64,000 nucleotides of DNA from Massilia frigida (GCF_011682175.1 NZ_WHJG01000032.1:27892-91891); one strand, 5' to 3'; counted from the stretch's first letter, positions 8,583 through 18,847 are shown. The notes: a model not told the origin generated them from the letters alone. Program-made: numbers and translations.

Positions 8583-10043
8583 CTAGTCGACTGCCTTGAC
8601 CATCGCCTCGATCACCTTCTTGGCATCGCCAAACACCATCATGGTATTGGCCTGGTAGAACAGGTCATTATCCAGGCCCGCATAGCCGGACGCCATCGAG
8701 CGCTTGTTGACGATGATGCTCTTGGCCTTGTACGCCTCCAGGATCGGCATGCCGGCGATCGGCGACTTGGGATCCTTGGCCGCCGGATTGACCACATCGT
8801 TCGCGCCCAGCACCAGCACCACGTCGGCCTGGCCGAATTCGCCGTTGATGTCCTCCATCTCGTATACCTGGTCGTACGGCACCTCGGCTTCGGCCAGCAG
8901 CACGTTCATGTGCCCCGGCATGCGGCCCGCCACCGGATGGATCGCATACTTGACGATCACGCCCTTGTGGGTCAGCTTCTCGACCAGCTCCTTGAGCGAA
9001 TGCTGGGCGCGCGCCACCGCCAGGCCATAGCCCGGCACGATGATCACGGTTTCGGCATTGCTCATGATGAAAGCCGCATCGTCGGCGGAACCCGACTTGA
9101 CCGGACGCTGTTCCTGCGCGCCGCCAGTGGCCGCCGCCGCCGGGTCGCCGCCGAAGCCGCCCAGGATCACATTGAAGAACGAGCGGTTCATCGCCTTGCA
9201 CATGATGTACGACAGGATCGCGCCGGACGAGCCGACCAGCGACCCGGCAATGATCAGCATCGAGTTATTCAGCGAAAAACCGATGCCCGCCGCCGCCCAG
9301 CCGGAATAGCTGTTCAACATCGACACCACCACCGGCATGTCGGCCCCGCCGATCGGAATGATGATCAGCACACCCAGGATGAACGCCAGCACCGCCATGA
9401 GGATGAACGGCGTCCATGCCGGTTCCACGCCGGGCGCGAAGCAAAACACCAGGCCGAGCGCGATCAGGGCGATCGCGATACCGAGGTTGAGCATATGCTG
9501 GCCGGGGAAGCTGACCGGCGCGCCCTGGAACAGGCGGAACTTGTATTTGCCCGACAGCTTGCCGAAGGCGATCACGGAACCCGAGAACGTCACCGCGCCC
9601 ACGAAGGTCCCGATGAACAGCTCCAGGCGGTTCCCGAACGGCAGCGCCACGCCGGCGGTGGTGATCTGGAACACCCACGGTTCGGCCACCACGGCCACCG
9701 CGATGCACACTGCCGCCAGGCCGATCAGCGAGTGCATCGCCGCCACCAGTTCCGGCATCTTGGTCATCTCGACTTTTTTGGCCGCATACGCGCCAATCCC
9801 GCCGCCCACCACCACGCCCAGCAGCACCAGGCTGAAACCCAAGCCGCCGCTGCTGGCCGCCTGCGCCTGCAGCTTGAAGATCAGCGCCACGGTGGTGACC
9901 GTGGCAATCGCCATGCCGCTCATGCCGAAGGCGTTGCCGGTGCGCGCCGTGGCCGGCGACGACAAGCCCTTGAGCGCCTGGATGAAGCACACCGACGCGA
10001 TCAGGTAGAACATCGTCACCAGGTTCATGCTGATATAGCTCAT
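8583..10043 (-). CDS. pntB: NAD(P) transhydrogenase subunit beta
   Basis: 486 residues. The N-terminal half is a bundle of membrane helices (from about residue 5 to 270), followed by the cytoplasmic NADP(H)-binding domain III. The family signatures are present: [15 protein letters not shown] (NADP loop) near residue 320, [19 protein letters not shown], and the [14 protein letters not shown] segment near the C-terminus. With PntAA and PntAB it forms the proton-translocating transhydrogenase, which uses the proton gradient to reduce NADP+ with NADH at the inner membrane. The start codon overlaps the pntAB stop as ATGA. Confidence 0.96.
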   Translation of the reverse strand: MSYISMNLVTMFYLIASVCFIQALKGLSSPATARTGNAFGMSGMAIATVTTVALIFKLQAQAASSGGLGFSLVLLGVVVGGGIGAYAAKKVEMTKMPELVAAMHSLIGLAAVCIAVAVVAEPWVFQITTAGVALPFGNRLELFIGTFVGAVTFSGSVIAFGKLSGKYKFRLFQGAPVSFPGQHMLNLGIAIALIALGLVFCFAPGVEPAWTPFILMAVLAFILGVLIIIPIGGADMPVVVSMLNSYSGWAAAGIGFSLNNSMLIIAGSLVGSSGAILSYIMCKAMNRSFFNVILGGFGGDPAAAATGGAQEQRPVKSGSADDAAFIMSNAETVIIVPGYGLAVARAQHSLKELVEKLTHKGVIVKYAIHPVAGRMPGHMNVLLAEAEVPYDQVYEMEDINGEFGQADVVLVLGANDVVNPAAKDPKSPIAGMPILEAYKAKSIIVNKRSMASGYAGLDNDLFYQANTMMVFGDAKKVIEAMVKAVD

Positions 10044-10363
10044 GCGTGATCCCCCGCCTTGGCCTTGGCCGCCTTGGGTTCCTTCTTGCGGAACATTTCG
10101 AGCATGCGCTGGGTGACCAGGAAGCCGCCGAACACATTGACCGCCGCCAGCGCCACCGCCACCGTGCCGGCCACCTGCCCGACGATCCCGGTGGTCAGGC
10201 CGGCGGCGAGCATGGCGCCGACGATGATGATCGCCGAAATGGCGTTGGTGACCGCCATCAGCGGCGTGTGCAGCGCCGGGGTGACGGTCCAGACTACGTG
10301 GTAACCGACGTAAATCGCCAGTACGAAGATGATGAGATTAATGATGGTGTGACTGACTTCCAT
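10040..10363 (-). CDS. pntAB: NAD(P) transhydrogenase subunit alpha, membrane part
   Basis: 107 residues with three to four hydrophobic helices ([57 protein letters not shown]) and a charged tail ending KAKAGDHA. It corresponds to the C-terminal membrane segment of E. coli PntA encoded as its own gene, the split arrangement known from Rhodospirillum and many betaproteobacteria. It lies 40 bases after pntAA and overlaps pntB by four bases. Confidence 0.93.
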   Translation of the reverse strand: MEVSHTIINLIIFVLAIYVGYHVVWTVTPALHTPLMAVTNAISAIIIVGAMLAAGLTTGIVGQVAGTVAVALAAVNVFGGFLVTQRMLEMFRKKEPKAAKAKAGDHA

Positions 10364-10403
10364 GCTGCCTCCCTCTAAAGTTGATGTGATGTGGCGGCGC
10401 GCG

Positions 10404-11516
10404 CTATGTGCGCAGCACCGTGCCGTCGGCGCACACCAGGGTGGCCTTGAGGATCTCGTCTTCGCGGTCGATCACCAGCTGTTCATCCTTGTCGATGACC
10501 AGCTTGAGGAAATCGAGCACATTGCGCGCATACAGGGCCGAGGCATCGGCCGCCACCAGGGTCGCCAGGTCCGGCTCGCCGATGATATGCACACCGTATT
10601 TGGTGACCGTCTTGTTCAGTTCCGACAGCGGGCAGTTACCGCCCTGCGACACGGCCAGGTCGACGATCACGGAACCGGGCTTCATGGCCTTGACCGTCTC
10701 TTCGGAGATGAGCACCGGTGCGGCGCGCCCCGGAATGAGCGCGGTGGTGATGATGATGTCGGCCAGCTTGGCGCGTTCGTGTACCAGTTCGCCCTGGCGC
10801 CGCATCCAGTCGGCCGGCATCGAGCGCGCATAGCCGCCCGAACCCTTGGCGATTTCCTTTTCCTCGTCGGTCAGGTAGGGCACGTCGATGAACTTGGCGC
10901 CGAGCGACTCGACCTGCTCCTTGACCGGCGGGCGCACGTCGGACGCCTCGATCACGGCGCCCAGGCGCTTGGCGGTGGCAATCGCCTGCAGCCCCGCCAC
11001 GCCAACGCCCATGATCAGCACGCGCGCCGCTTTCACGGTGCCGGCCGCGGTCATCAGCATCGGCATGAAGCGCTGGTAGGTGTTCGCCGCCATCATCACC
11101 GCCTTGTAGCCGGCGATGTTGGCCTGCGAAGACAGCACGTCCATCGACTGCGCGCGCGTAATGCGCGGCACCGCTTCGAGCGCAAAGGCGCGCAGGCGGG
11201 CTGCGGCCATGGCGGCGATATTGTCGGTATCGAAAGGATTGAGCATGCCGATCAACACGGCATCGGGTTTCATGAGGGGACGTTCGGCGGCGTTCGGTGC
11301 GCGCACCTTGAGCACCACGTCGCAGCCGAAAGCATCTGCGGCGGTGCCGATCGTGGCGCCGGCCGCCGCATACGCTTCATCAGTGACGGATGCCATCAGG
11401 CCGGCGCCCGCCTGGACGACGATCTGGTGCTTGACGGCGAGCTTCTTGACCGTCTCGGGAGTTGCTGCAACACGCGTTTCACCCGACCGCGTTTCGGCCG
11501 GTATGCCTATTCTCAT
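10404..11516 (-). CDS. pntAA: NAD(P) transhydrogenase subunit alpha, NAD-binding part
   Basis: 370 residues, the soluble NAD(H)-binding domain I, related to alanine dehydrogenase. The start [20 protein letters not shown] is the family N-terminus and the Rossmann motif [18 protein letters not shown] lies near the middle. The ATG at 11516 has a strong GGAGG-type ribosome binding site (GGAGGCGTC). It is the first gene of the pntAA-pntAB-pntB operon, whose job is NADPH supply and redox balance. Confidence 0.95.
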   Translation of the reverse strand: MRIGIPAETRSGETRVAATPETVKKLAVKHQIVVQAGAGLMASVTDEAYAAAGATIGTAADAFGCDVVLKVRAPNAAERPLMKPDAVLIGMLNPFDTDNIAAMAAARLRAFALEAVPRITRAQSMDVLSSQANIAGYKAVMMAANTYQRFMPMLMTAAGTVKAARVLIMGVGVAGLQAIATAKRLGAVIEASDVRPPVKEQVESLGAKFIDVPYLTDEEKEIAKGSGGYARSMPADWMRRQGELVHERAKLADIIITTALIPGRAAPVLISEETVKAMKPGSVIVDLAVSQGGNCPLSELNKTVTKYGVHIIGEPDLATLVAADASALYARNVLDFLKLVIDKDEQLVIDREDEILKATLVCADGTVLRT

Positions 11517-11761
11517 GACGCCTCCATAGAATTAATAAACTGCTCACGATAGTACACGCAAACTTCAAAATAGCACGACCATCCGCTTTTTCTAGATGAA
11601 CTCTTCCACATCCAAACCGGTTGCACTGCGCGCTGCGCAAAATCCCGCATTTTCTTGTATCAGATCAATACCGTGTTCCCCGATTCAGGCTTGTGTTCGG
11701 TGACGGATCGGCAAGCGATGCTGCATGAAGGTAAAATGACGGCTCATTTTGAAGGACACGC

Positions 11762-12247
11762 ATGCCGCATATCTGGAAACCCTCCGTTACCGTTGCCGCC
11801 ATCATCGAGCGTGATGGCAAGTTCCTCCTGATTGAAGAAGAGACCAGTGAAGGCATCCGCCTGAACCAGCCGGCGGGCCACCTCGACCCGCTCGAAACGC
11901 TGGCCCAGGCGGTGGTGCGCGAAGTGCTGGAAGAGACGGCGTACGACTTCACGCCGCAGGCGCTGGTGGGCGTGTACATGTCGCGCTACGCCTCCACGCG
12001 GCGCGGCACCGACGTGACCTACCTGCGCTTCACCTTTTGCGGCGAGGCCGGCGCCGAACATGACCAGCCGCTCGACGATGGCATCATCCGCACCTTGTGG
12101 ATGACGCGCGACGAAATGGCGGCCTGCCAGGAGCGCCACCGCAGCCCACTGATGCTGCAGTGCGTGGACGACTACCTGGCCGGCCGGCGCGCGCCGCTGG
12201 ACATGCTGCACACCCACGCCTCGGTGTTCGAGGGTGGATTAACCTAA
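11762..12247 (+). CDS. nudJ: NUDIX hydrolase, NudJ-like
   Basis: 161 residues with a NUDIX box at about residues 40-62: GHLDPLETL, then REVLEETA, fitting Gx5Ex7REUxEExGU closely with the last Gly replaced by Ala. The short N-terminal PSVTVAAIIERDGKFLLIEE and the EGIRLNQPAGHL segment match NudJ (thiamine-pyrophosphate/ADP-sugar type pyrophosphatase). AAGGA lies five bases before the ATG. It is followed by mnmA after 15 bases, the same nudJ-mnmA order found in E. coli, which supports the assignment. Confidence 0.88.
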   Translation: MPHIWKPSVTVAAIIERDGKFLLIEEETSEGIRLNQPAGHLDPLETLAQAVVREVLEETAYDFTPQALVGVYMSRYASTRRGTDVTYLRFTFCGEAGAEHDQPLDDGIIRTLWMTRDEMAACQERHRSPLMLQCVDDYLAGRRAPLDMLHTHASVFEGGLT

Positions 12248-12262
12248 GACGGATGTAATGCA

Positions 12263-13378
12263 ATGACGAACGCAGGGAAAAAGCAGAAAGTCGTGATCGG
12301 CATGTCGGGCGGAGTCGACTCCTCGGTCGCGGCGTGGATGCTCAAGGAACAGGGCTACGACGTGGTCGGCCTGTTCATGAAAAACTGGGAAGACGACGAC
12401 GATTCCGAATACTGCTCCACGCGCCAGGACTGGATCGACGCGGCCAGCGTGGCCGACGTGGTGGGCGTGGACATCGAAGCGGTCAATTTCGCGGCCGAAT
12501 ACAAGGACCGCGTGTTCGCCGACTTCCTGCGCGAGTACCAGGCCGGGCGCACTCCGAATCCGGATGTGCTGTGCAACGCCGAGATCAAGTTCAAGGCTTT
12601 CCTCGACCATGCGATGCACCTGGGCGCGGACCTGATCGCGACCGGGCACTATGCGCGCGTGCGCCAGAACGGCGCCAGCTTCGAGCTGCTCAAGGCCTTC
12701 GACCATACCAAGGACCAGAGCTACTTCCTGCATCGCCTGAACCAGGCGCAGTTGTCGCGCACCCTGTTCCCGCTGGGCGAAATCCCCAAGACCGAAGTGC
12801 GCAAGATCGCCGAAAAGCTGGCGCTGCCCAACGCCGCTAAAAAGGATTCGACCGGCATCTGCTTCATCGGCGAGCGTCCGTTCCGCGATTTCCTGAACCG
12901 CTACCTGTCGTACAAGCCGGGCCCGATGAAAACCGACGACGGCAAGACGGTGGGCGAGCACGTCGGGCTGTCGTTCTACACGCTGGGCCAGCGCAAGGGC
13001 ATCGGCGTGGGCGGCATGAAGGCGTACAAGAACCCGGACGGCAGCAGCGACGCCTGGTACGTGGCGCGCAAGGATATCGCCACCAACACCCTGTATATCG
13101 TGCAGGGACACGACCATCCGTGGCTGTTGTCGAGCGCCCTGCGCGCCGACCAGGCCAGCTGGGTGGCCGGCGCGCCTCCCGAAGCGCGCGCCATGTCGGC
13201 CAAGACCCGCTACCGCCAGGCCGACGTGCCGTGCGTGGTCACGCCCGACGCCATGGGCAATTTCAGTTTGAGCTTCAGCGATCCCCAGTGGGCGGTCACG
13301 CCGGGGCAGTCGGCGGTGCTGTACGACGGCGACGTGTGCCTCGGTGGCGGCATGATCGATACGTCGACGGCGGCCTGA
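12263..13378 (+). CDS. mnmA: tRNA-specific 2-thiouridylase
   Basis: 371 residues. Puts sulfur on U34 of the tRNAs for Lys, Glu and Gln. The ATP-binding PP-loop is SGGVDSS at residues 15-21; the two active-site cysteines are C104 ([12 protein letters not shown]) and C200 ([10 protein letters not shown]), matching the C102/C199 pair of E. coli. The C-terminal beta-barrel ends with [10 protein letters not shown] tight gap from nudJ and direct abutment with the next gene suggest one transcript. Confidence 0.96.
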   Translation: MTNAGKKQKVVIGMSGGVDSSVAAWMLKEQGYDVVGLFMKNWEDDDDSEYCSTRQDWIDAASVADVVGVDIEAVNFAAEYKDRVFADFLREYQAGRTPNPDVLCNAEIKFKAFLDHAMHLGADLIATGHYARVRQNGASFELLKAFDHTKDQSYFLHRLNQAQLSRTLFPLGEIPKTEVRKIAEKLALPNAAKKDSTGICFIGERPFRDFLNRYLSYKPGPMKTDDGKTVGEHVGLSFYTLGQRKGIGVGGMKAYKNPDGSSDAWYVARKDIATNTLYIVQGHDHPWLLSSALRADQASWVAGAPPEARAMSAKTRYRQADVPCVVTPDAMGNFSLSFSDPQWAVTPGQSAVLYDGDVCLGGGMIDTSTAA

Positions 13379-13909
13379 GTGGGCGCGCACGTCCGGATCT
13401 TCAAGTGGTTCTGGGCGGCCCGCGAGCACGAGCAGGAGCTGTGGCTGCGCCGGATGGCGCAGCAAGGCTTGCACCTGGCGGGCGTGAATGTGCTCTCGCT
13501 CTGGAAGTTCAAGCAGGGCGTGCCGGCCGATGTGGTGTACCGGCTCGATTGCGGCGACAACGTGGACGAACCGGAGCAATACTGGGGACCGTTCGCAGCG
13601 TTGGGCTGGGAACGTGCGGCCGATGCCGGCGGCTGGAAGTATTTTCGCCAGACCGCCATCAACGGCAAGGTGCCGGCATTCCCGCCGGACCAGTATTCGA
13701 AGCGCGACAATCTCAGGGCCATGCTATTGCTGCTGGCCGTCATCGGCGGCTGCCTCTGCCTGTCGGCCTGGCTCATGGTCGACTGGGACGCGCTGCGCAC
13801 ACTGTCGGGAGTCTACCTGCAACCGGCGCTCGCCTTCGGCGCCGTGGCGGCGCTCGTGTACGGGTATGGCGTGTACCGGCTGGTCATGCGCATCCGCCAG
13901 TTGCGCTGA
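13379..13909 (+). CDS. DUF2812-type membrane protein
   Basis: 176 residues starting from a GTG that directly follows the mnmA stop. The N-terminal region up to about residue 110 resembles DUF2812: a leading hydrophobic Trp-rich stretch (RIFKWFWAAREHEQELW), then YRLDCG..., PEQYWGPFAALGWE and WKYFRQ. Two membrane helices follow (about residues 114-133 and 145-163). The function of the domain is unknown; members in Firmicutes sit beside PadR regulators, but no such regulator is here. Translation is likely coupled to mnmA because no separate promoter space exists. Confidence 0.72.
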   Translation: MGAHVRIFKWFWAAREHEQELWLRRMAQQGLHLAGVNVLSLWKFKQGVPADVVYRLDCGDNVDEPEQYWGPFAALGWERAADAGGWKYFRQTAINGKVPAFPPDQYSKRDNLRAMLLLLAVIGGCLCLSAWLMVDWDALRTLSGVYLQPALAFGAVAALVYGYGVYRLVMRIRQLR

Positions 13910-13936
13910 ACCGGCGTTCGCCCCTTGATATGCCGC

Positions 13937-15289
13937 TTATGCCGGCAGCAGCGATGCCGGGTCAATCTGGTCCCAGTCGACGCTGACCGGATTGAAACCC
14001 ACGACGTAGGTGCTGGCCACGTCGTAGTACCCGTTCTGGGGCCAGTGCCGGGCGGCCTTCGCGTGGAAGGCGCGCGCCTGATCGTGCTCACCGCGCCGGA
14101 AGCACAAGAATCCCATCAGCCAGTTGGGCTGCGGCTCGTCCGCGTCAAAGCGCAGCGCCTGCGCCACGTCACGCTCGGCGGCGGCGAAGTCGCCTTGCGC
14201 GATGCTGGCCTCGCCCCGGATCCAGTAAGCTTGCGCCAGCGGCTGATCGTTCCAGTTCGAGACCTGGGTAAAATCGATCGACTGTGTCGCCAGCTCGTGC
14301 GCCAGTTCCAGCCGGCCCAAGCGCAAGGCGAAGCGCGCGGCGGCGTTGAGGGCTTCGTTCACCAATCCGGTTTGCTCCAGCGGGAACAGCTTGCTCGCTT
14401 CCAGGTACAGATCGAACGCCTGGGCATACGCCTGGCCCGCGCGCATGGCGTCGGCCATGCCCATGGTCGCGGGATAGTAAGCCGGCGACATGGTAGCCGC
14501 CTGCTTGTACCGCACATGGCCCAGCCGGAAGTCAGCGCTTGCCATCGCCGCGCCGGCCGCGTCCATCGCTTGCTCGCAACGCAAGTCGACACCGGCGCGG
14601 TAGATGCTCTCGCCAGCGGCCAGGGCGTTGATGATGGCGCGGCTGTCCCAGATGTCTTCTTCCGTGTTGATGCAAGTGAAGGGCTTGAGGAAACGGCTGT
14701 CGATCACGTGGATCATTTGCTGGTGAGCGTAGCAGCGGTTCGGCAGCGTGGAACCCCACCACTCGAAACCGAGGACGAACATGACGGCGTCCGGGTTCAG
14801 GTCGATGTTGTCGGGTTTGTAGTTCCATAAAAACAGCAAGGGCGTGTCGATGCGGGTGGCTGGCAAGTCGAGCATCCACCCCTCGTCGCTGGCGCTGACA
14901 AACACGCAATCGCTGGCGAACACGCGCCCGCACACCGAGAAGCTGGCCCAGGCCTTGTCGATCCCCAGCCAGTTGCAATACAGGTCGCCACTGACGGCAA
15001 ACAAGGCGTCCGTTCCACCGTCGACGTGCACGCTGCCGTCGACGGCAATGCGCAGCGTCCAGTTCTCTTCGAGTTCCAGTGCCGCTTCCATTTCCCTGGC
15101 CTGCTCTTGCGAGATACTGACGTCGCCGCTGATCACAATGAATTCGAGGTCGTCGATATCGCCGTCGGCCAGACCGGTCTCCCCGGCCTCGTAGGCCTCG
15201 TCGATCACGGGAAAACGCTCGAAAAATTCATCGACGTTCAGGCGCGGCAAATCGGACCACGCGGTCAGTGCTGGAAATGCGGGAGTCAT
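13937..15289 (-). CDS. Unknown protein with C-terminal TPR-like helices
   Basis: 450 residues, no signal peptide. The N-terminal half (about 1-215) contains short beta-like repeats around FIVISGDVSIS, FAVSGDLYCNWLG and FSVCGRVFASDCVFV, and aromatic-rich segments. Residues about 225-430 are Ala-rich helical pairs with TPR character (LAQAYWIRGEASIAQGDFAAAERDVAQAL in pieces: AYWIRGEASIAQGDF then AAAERDVAQAL). The ATG has AGGA four bases upstream and lies 6 bases after the stop of the receiver gene, so the two are co-expressed. I recognise no enzyme motif; a scaffold or binding role is the safest reading. Confidence 0.7.
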   Translation of the reverse strand: MTPAFPALTAWSDLPRLNVDEFFERFPVIDEAYEAGETGLADGDIDDLEFIVISGDVSISQEQAREMEAALELEENWTLRIAVDGSVHVDGGTDALFAVSGDLYCNWLGIDKAWASFSVCGRVFASDCVFVSASDEGWMLDLPATRIDTPLLFLWNYKPDNIDLNPDAVMFVLGFEWWGSTLPNRCYAHQQMIHVIDSRFLKPFTCINTEEDIWDSRAIINALAAGESIYRAGVDLRCEQAMDAAGAAMASADFRLGHVRYKQAATMSPAYYPATMGMADAMRAGQAYAQAFDLYLEASKLFPLEQTGLVNEALNAAARFALRLGRLELAHELATQSIDFTQVSNWNDQPLAQAYWIRGEASIAQGDFAAAERDVAQALRFDADEPQPNWLMGFLCFRRGEHDQARAFHAKAARHWPQNGYYDVASTYVVGFNPVSVDWDQIDPASLLPA

Positions 15290-15295
15290 CGCGTC

Positions 15296-15679
15296 CTAAG
15301 TGGCTTTCTGTTTTCTGATCACGGCGATCACCGTGTTGCGGATGGTGTTGAGCACCGCATCGGCCTTGAACGGCTTGACGATAAACCCGTGCACCCCGCG
15401 CGCCACCGCTGCCTGCACGGTGGGCGCGTCGAGCGTGCCGGAGACCATGAAGATCAGGGTCTTCGGAAAATGCGCGCGGATCTGTTCGACGATCTCGCCG
15501 CCATCCTCGACCTGTTCGAGCGCCACGCAGACAATCTGCGGGTGATGCTTCTGCACCATCAGATAGCCCTTGGCGCCCGTGTGCGTGTCGCCGAGGACGT
15601 TGTAGCCACCCTCGCTCAACACGCTGTTCAACAAGCCCCGCGAAATCGCATTTCCATCGACGATCACTGCTCTTAACAT
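15296..15679 (-). CDS. Stand-alone receiver-domain protein lacking the phospho-acceptor Asp
   Basis: 127 residues with the CheY-like fold: MLRAVIVDGNAISRGLL at strand 1, S80 in FMVSGT at strand 4, K102 in IVKPF at strand 5. At strand 3 the segment HHPQIVCVALEQ has Ala (A53) where receivers carry the phosphorylated Asp, and the acidic pair at strand 1 is D8-G9 rather than DD or DE. It should therefore not be phosphorylated in the usual way and may act as a constitutive or ligand-driven adaptor. It is followed after 6 bases by the TPR-like protein, a plausible partner. Confidence 0.88.
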   Translation of the reverse strand: MLRAVIVDGNAISRGLLNSVLSEGGYNVLGDTHTGAKGYLMVQKHHPQIVCVALEQVEDGGEIVEQIRAHFPKTLIFMVSGTLDAPTVQAAVARGVHGFIVKPFKADAVLNTIRNTVIAVIRKQKAT

Positions 15680-15697
15680 CGCGTCTTTTCCTTTTCG

Positions 15698-16474
15698 TCA
15701 GAACGTCTCGAATGCCAGCATGTTCCAGGTCACGCCCAGGCGCACATCGGTCTTGAGCTGCACCAGCTGGCGCGACAAATACAGGACCTCGCGCTCGGCG
15801 CGCAGGCGTTCGCCGACCGGGGTCTTGAGAATGCCGGCGCCGGCCATCACCGCATCGAGGTTGCCGTAGGCGTTGAGCAGCTTGGCCGCAGTCTTCATGC
15901 CGACCTTGGACACGCCCGGCACGCCGTCGGTCACGTCGCCCATCAGCGCCAGCAAATCGACCAGCAGCTCGGGCGCGACGCCGAATTTCTTGCGCACCCA
16001 GGCGTCATCGTGCCACTCGCCCTTGAAATGGTCCCACACCAGCGCCCCTTGCGCAATCAGGCCGTGCAAGTCCTTGTCGGTGCTGGCCACGATGGCGTCG
16101 CCGCGCCCTTCGGCCAGCCAGCGCAGCACCCCGGTGCCGATCACGTCATCGGCTTCGACCCCGGGCAGCGTTAGCACGTGCAGGCCTTCCCCCGCCAGCT
16201 TCGCATGAAACCCGGGAAGCGCGTCGCGCAGGAAGGTTGGCATCGGCGCGCGCTGCTCGCGGTAGCGCGGATACAGCGCGTGGCGCCAGGTGGGCCCGCC
16301 AAAGTCGAACGCCGCCAGCACGTGGGTCGGCGCGTGCGTGGCCAGCAGCTTGCGGAACGACGAGAGCGCGTGGCGCAGCGCGATATCGGCCTTCTCGGCC
16401 GAATCGGGCTCCGGACTGGCCTCGTACACGCGCCGTACGATATTGAGCCCGTCGATCGCAAGCAGCTTGCCCAC
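15698..16474 (-). CDS. 5'-3' exonuclease / flap endonuclease (Xni-like)
   Basis: 258 residues from a GTG at 16474. It covers the PIN-like nuclease and helix-3-turn domains of the 5'-3' exonuclease family without any polymerase domain, the size of E. coli Xni/ExoIX. Motifs include LLAIDGLNIVRR, AAFDFGGPTWRH, the acidic cluster GVEADDVIGT, ASTDKDLHGLI and the metal/DNA region LMGDVTDGVPGVSKVGMKTA. GTG was preferred because the family begins with the LLAIDG strand and the codon is 4 bases after the GST stop; the frame stays open to 16540 within that gene. Probably acts in Okazaki-fragment or repair processing. Confidence 0.87.
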   Translation of the reverse strand: MGKLLAIDGLNIVRRVYEASPEPDSAEKADIALRHALSSFRKLLATHAPTHVLAAFDFGGPTWRHALYPRYREQRAPMPTFLRDALPGFHAKLAGEGLHVLTLPGVEADDVIGTGVLRWLAEGRGDAIVASTDKDLHGLIAQGALVWDHFKGEWHDDAWVRKKFGVAPELLVDLLALMGDVTDGVPGVSKVGMKTAAKLLNAYGNLDAVMAGAGILKTPVGERLRAEREVLYLSRQLVQLKTDVRLGVTWNMLAFETF

Positions 16475-16478
16475 GGCC

Positions 16479-17150
16479 TTACTTGAGCAGTTCGTACAGG
16501 CCGCCGCGCTCCAGCGCGCGCTGGTAGGCGGCACGCGCATGGATGCGGTTCAAGAAGTCCATCAGCTTGGGGTACCTGTCGCCCAAGCCACCGCGTGCGG
16601 CCGCCGCCTCCAGCACGAAGCTGATCTGGATATCGGCGCCGCTGAACTCCGGGCCGGCGAACCAGCTTGACTTGGCCAGTTCGCCTTCAAGGTAGGCCAG
16701 GTGCTGCGCGATCTGCGGCAGGATGAACGTGCTCTTGACCTTTTGCGCGATACCGCGCGCAATCGGCTTGGCGAAGAACGGCATCGGGCTCTTTTCAACG
16801 CGGTCGAACACGAGCTTCATCAGCAGTGGCGTCATGGCCGACCCTTCGGCGTAGTGCATGAAGTAGGTGTAGCGCAGCTTGTCCGGCGTACCGGCGGCGG
16901 GCACGAATTTGCCATTGCCATAGCGTTCGAGCAGGTACTCGATGATGGCGCCCGATTCGGCCACCGTGTTCGCGCCATCGGTAATCACCGGCGACTTTCC
17001 CAGCGGGTGCACCGCGCGCAGCTCGGGCGGGGCCAGCATGGTCTTGGCATCGCGCTGGTACTTCTTGATCTCGTACTCCAGTCCCAATTCTTCCAGTAGC
17101 CACAAAATACGCTGGGAGCGCGAATTATTCAAATGGTGGACAATGATCAT
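16479..17150 (-). CDS. Glutathione S-transferase
   Basis: 223 residues. The thioredoxin-like N-terminal domain has VHHLNNSRSQRILWLLEELG (active-site Asn/Ser region), the cis-Pro segment GKSPVITDG and the gamma-glutamyl-binding AESGAIIEYLLERYG; the C-terminal helical domain follows. The ATG at 17150 gives the family N-terminus (MIIVHHL); the frame is open to 17222. First gene of the minus-strand operon GST, exonuclease, receiver, TPR protein. The substrate is unknown. Confidence 0.9.
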   Translation of the reverse strand: MIIVHHLNNSRSQRILWLLEELGLEYEIKKYQRDAKTMLAPPELRAVHPLGKSPVITDGANTVAESGAIIEYLLERYGNGKFVPAAGTPDKLRYTYFMHYAEGSAMTPLLMKLVFDRVEKSPMPFFAKPIARGIAQKVKSTFILPQIAQHLAYLEGELAKSSWFAGPEFSGADIQISFVLEAAAARGGLGDRYPKLMDFLNRIHARAAYQRALERGGLYELLK

Positions 17151-17221
17151 TGGGTTCTTTCGCCGGTATGGAATCGGCGCTAGCTTAGCATTGTTGCTGC
17201 CTATTGACCATGGAGTCACCA

Positions 17222-18847
17222 ATGAGTTTCGCCGCGCCGCGCTACCTGCCGTTCCTGATCTCGCTGATCGTCTTTGCCTGGTCGGGCGCCCTCGCGCTGC
17301 GCGGCGAAGGCCCCGGATGGTGGCTGGTGGTTCTCAGCGGGGCCCTGGGTGCGGTCGGCATCGCCGACCTGTCCCAGACCCGGCGCGCGCTGCGCCGCAA
17401 CTACCCGATCCTGGCGCACTTCCGCTTTTTCTTCGAATCGATCCGGCCCGAGATCCGCCAGTACTTCCTCGAAGACGATACCGACGCCAAGCCGTTCTCG
17501 CGCAACCAGCGCAGCATCGTCTACCAGCGCGCCAAGATGGAAACCGACAAGCGCCCCTTCGGCACCCAGCTCGATGTCTACCAGCCGGGCTACGAGTGGA
17601 TCAACCACTCCATGGCGCCGGCGCCCATGGGCGACTATAATTTTCGCATCGAGATCGGCAACCACCCGTCGTGCCCGCGCGCGCAGCCTTATAGCGCCAG
17701 CGTCTTCAATATCTCCGCGATGAGTTTCGGTTCGCTGTCGGCCAACGCGATCCTGGCGCTCAACGGCGGCGCGCGGCTGGGGGGCTTCATGCACGACACC
17801 GGCGAGGGCAGCATCAGCCGCTATCACCGCCAGAACGGCGGCGACCTGGTATGGGAGATCGGCTCCGGCTACTTCGGCTGCCGCAACCCGGACGGCAGCT
17901 TCTCGGAAGCGAACTTCGTCGCCAACGCCATTCAGCCGCAGGTGAAGATGATCGAACTCAAAATGTCGCAGGGCGCCAAGCCGGGCCAGGGCGGCATTCT
18001 GCCGGGCGCCAAGGTGACCATCGAAATCGCCGCCGCGCGCGGCGTCACGGTGGGCGTGGATTGCCTGTCGCCGGCCAGCCATTCGGCCTTCTCGACCCCG
18101 ATCGAAATGCTGCACTTTATCGAGCGCCTGCGCACGCTCTCGGGCGGCAAGCCGACCGGCTTCAAGCTGGCCATCGGCCACCCGTGGGAATTTTTCGGCA
18201 TCGTCAAGGCCATGCTGGCGACCGGCATCCTGCCCGACTTTATCGTGGTCGACGGCGGCGAAGGCGGCACCGGCGCGGCACCGGTCGAATTCTCGGACCA
18301 CGTCGGCACGCCGCTGCAGGAAGCGCTGCTGCTGGTGCATAACACCCTGGTCGGCGCACGCCTGCGCGAGAAGATCAAGATCGGCGCCTCGGGCAAGATC
18401 ATCACCGCGTTCGACATCGCGCGCACCATCGCGCTGGGCGCCGACTGGTGCAATTCGGCGCGCGGCTTCATGTTCGCGCTGGGCTGCGTGCAGTCGCAAA
18501 GCTGCCACACCGACCGCTGTCCGACCGGCGTGGCGACCCAGGACGAGCAGCGCCAGAAGGCGCTCGACGTGCCCGACAAGACCGCGCGCGTGGCCAACTT
18601 CCACCAGAATACGATGAAGGCGCTGGCGCAGCTGATCGCCGCCGCCGGGCTGACCCACCCCAACCAGCTCAACCCGCATCACCTGGTGCGGCGCGTCTCG
18701 CCGAACCAGGTCAAGCAAGTCTCGACCCTGCTGCCTTACCTGAGCGAAGGCGAACTGCTCGACCCGGACCAGCTCGAACGCCTGCCGCCGGTCTTCGGGC
18801 TGTACTGGCCGATTGCGCAGGCCGAATCGTTTCATCCCCTGTCTTGA
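17222..18847 (+). CDS. FMN-binding glutamate synthase family protein, membrane-anchored
   Basis: 541 residues. Two N-terminal hydrophobic helices (about 8-25 and 30-47) anchor a domain homologous to the FMN/3Fe-4S half of glutamate synthase large subunit. Visible signatures are MSFGSLSANAILALNGGA, GGILPGAKV, VVDGGEGGTGAAP (FMN phosphate binding) and a Cys cluster GCVQSQSCHTDRCPTG. It lacks the glutaminase domain of GltB, so it is not a classical GOGAT; the true reaction of this widespread family is unknown. The ATG at 17222 is preceded by GGAG at the right distance; an upstream in-frame ATG at 17204 is less likely. Divergent from the GST gene. Confidence 0.88.
   Translation: MSFAAPRYLPFLISLIVFAWSGALALRGEGPGWWLVVLSGALGAVGIADLSQTRRALRRNYPILAHFRFFFESIRPEIRQYFLEDDTDAKPFSRNQRSIVYQRAKMETDKRPFGTQLDVYQPGYEWINHSMAPAPMGDYNFRIEIGNHPSCPRAQPYSASVFNISAMSFGSLSANAILALNGGARLGGFMHDTGEGSISRYHRQNGGDLVWEIGSGYFGCRNPDGSFSEANFVANAIQPQVKMIELKMSQGAKPGQGGILPGAKVTIEIAAARGVTVGVDCLSPASHSAFSTPIEMLHFIERLRTLSGGKPTGFKLAIGHPWEFFGIVKAMLATGILPDFIVVDGGEGGTGAAPVEFSDHVGTPLQEALLLVHNTLVGARLREKIKIGASGKIITAFDIARTIALGADWCNSARGFMFALGCVQSQSCHTDRCPTGVATQDEQRQKALDVPDKTARVANFHQNTMKALAQLIAAAGLTHPNQLNPHHLVRRVSPNQVKQVSTLLPYLSEGELLDPDQLERLPPVFGLYWPIAQAESFHPLS

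Noticed and set aside
8568..10049. 493-residue plus-strand frame over pntB
   Set aside because: His/Arg/Gln-rich composition typical of the antisense of a GC-rich gene; pntB on the other strand is unmistakable.
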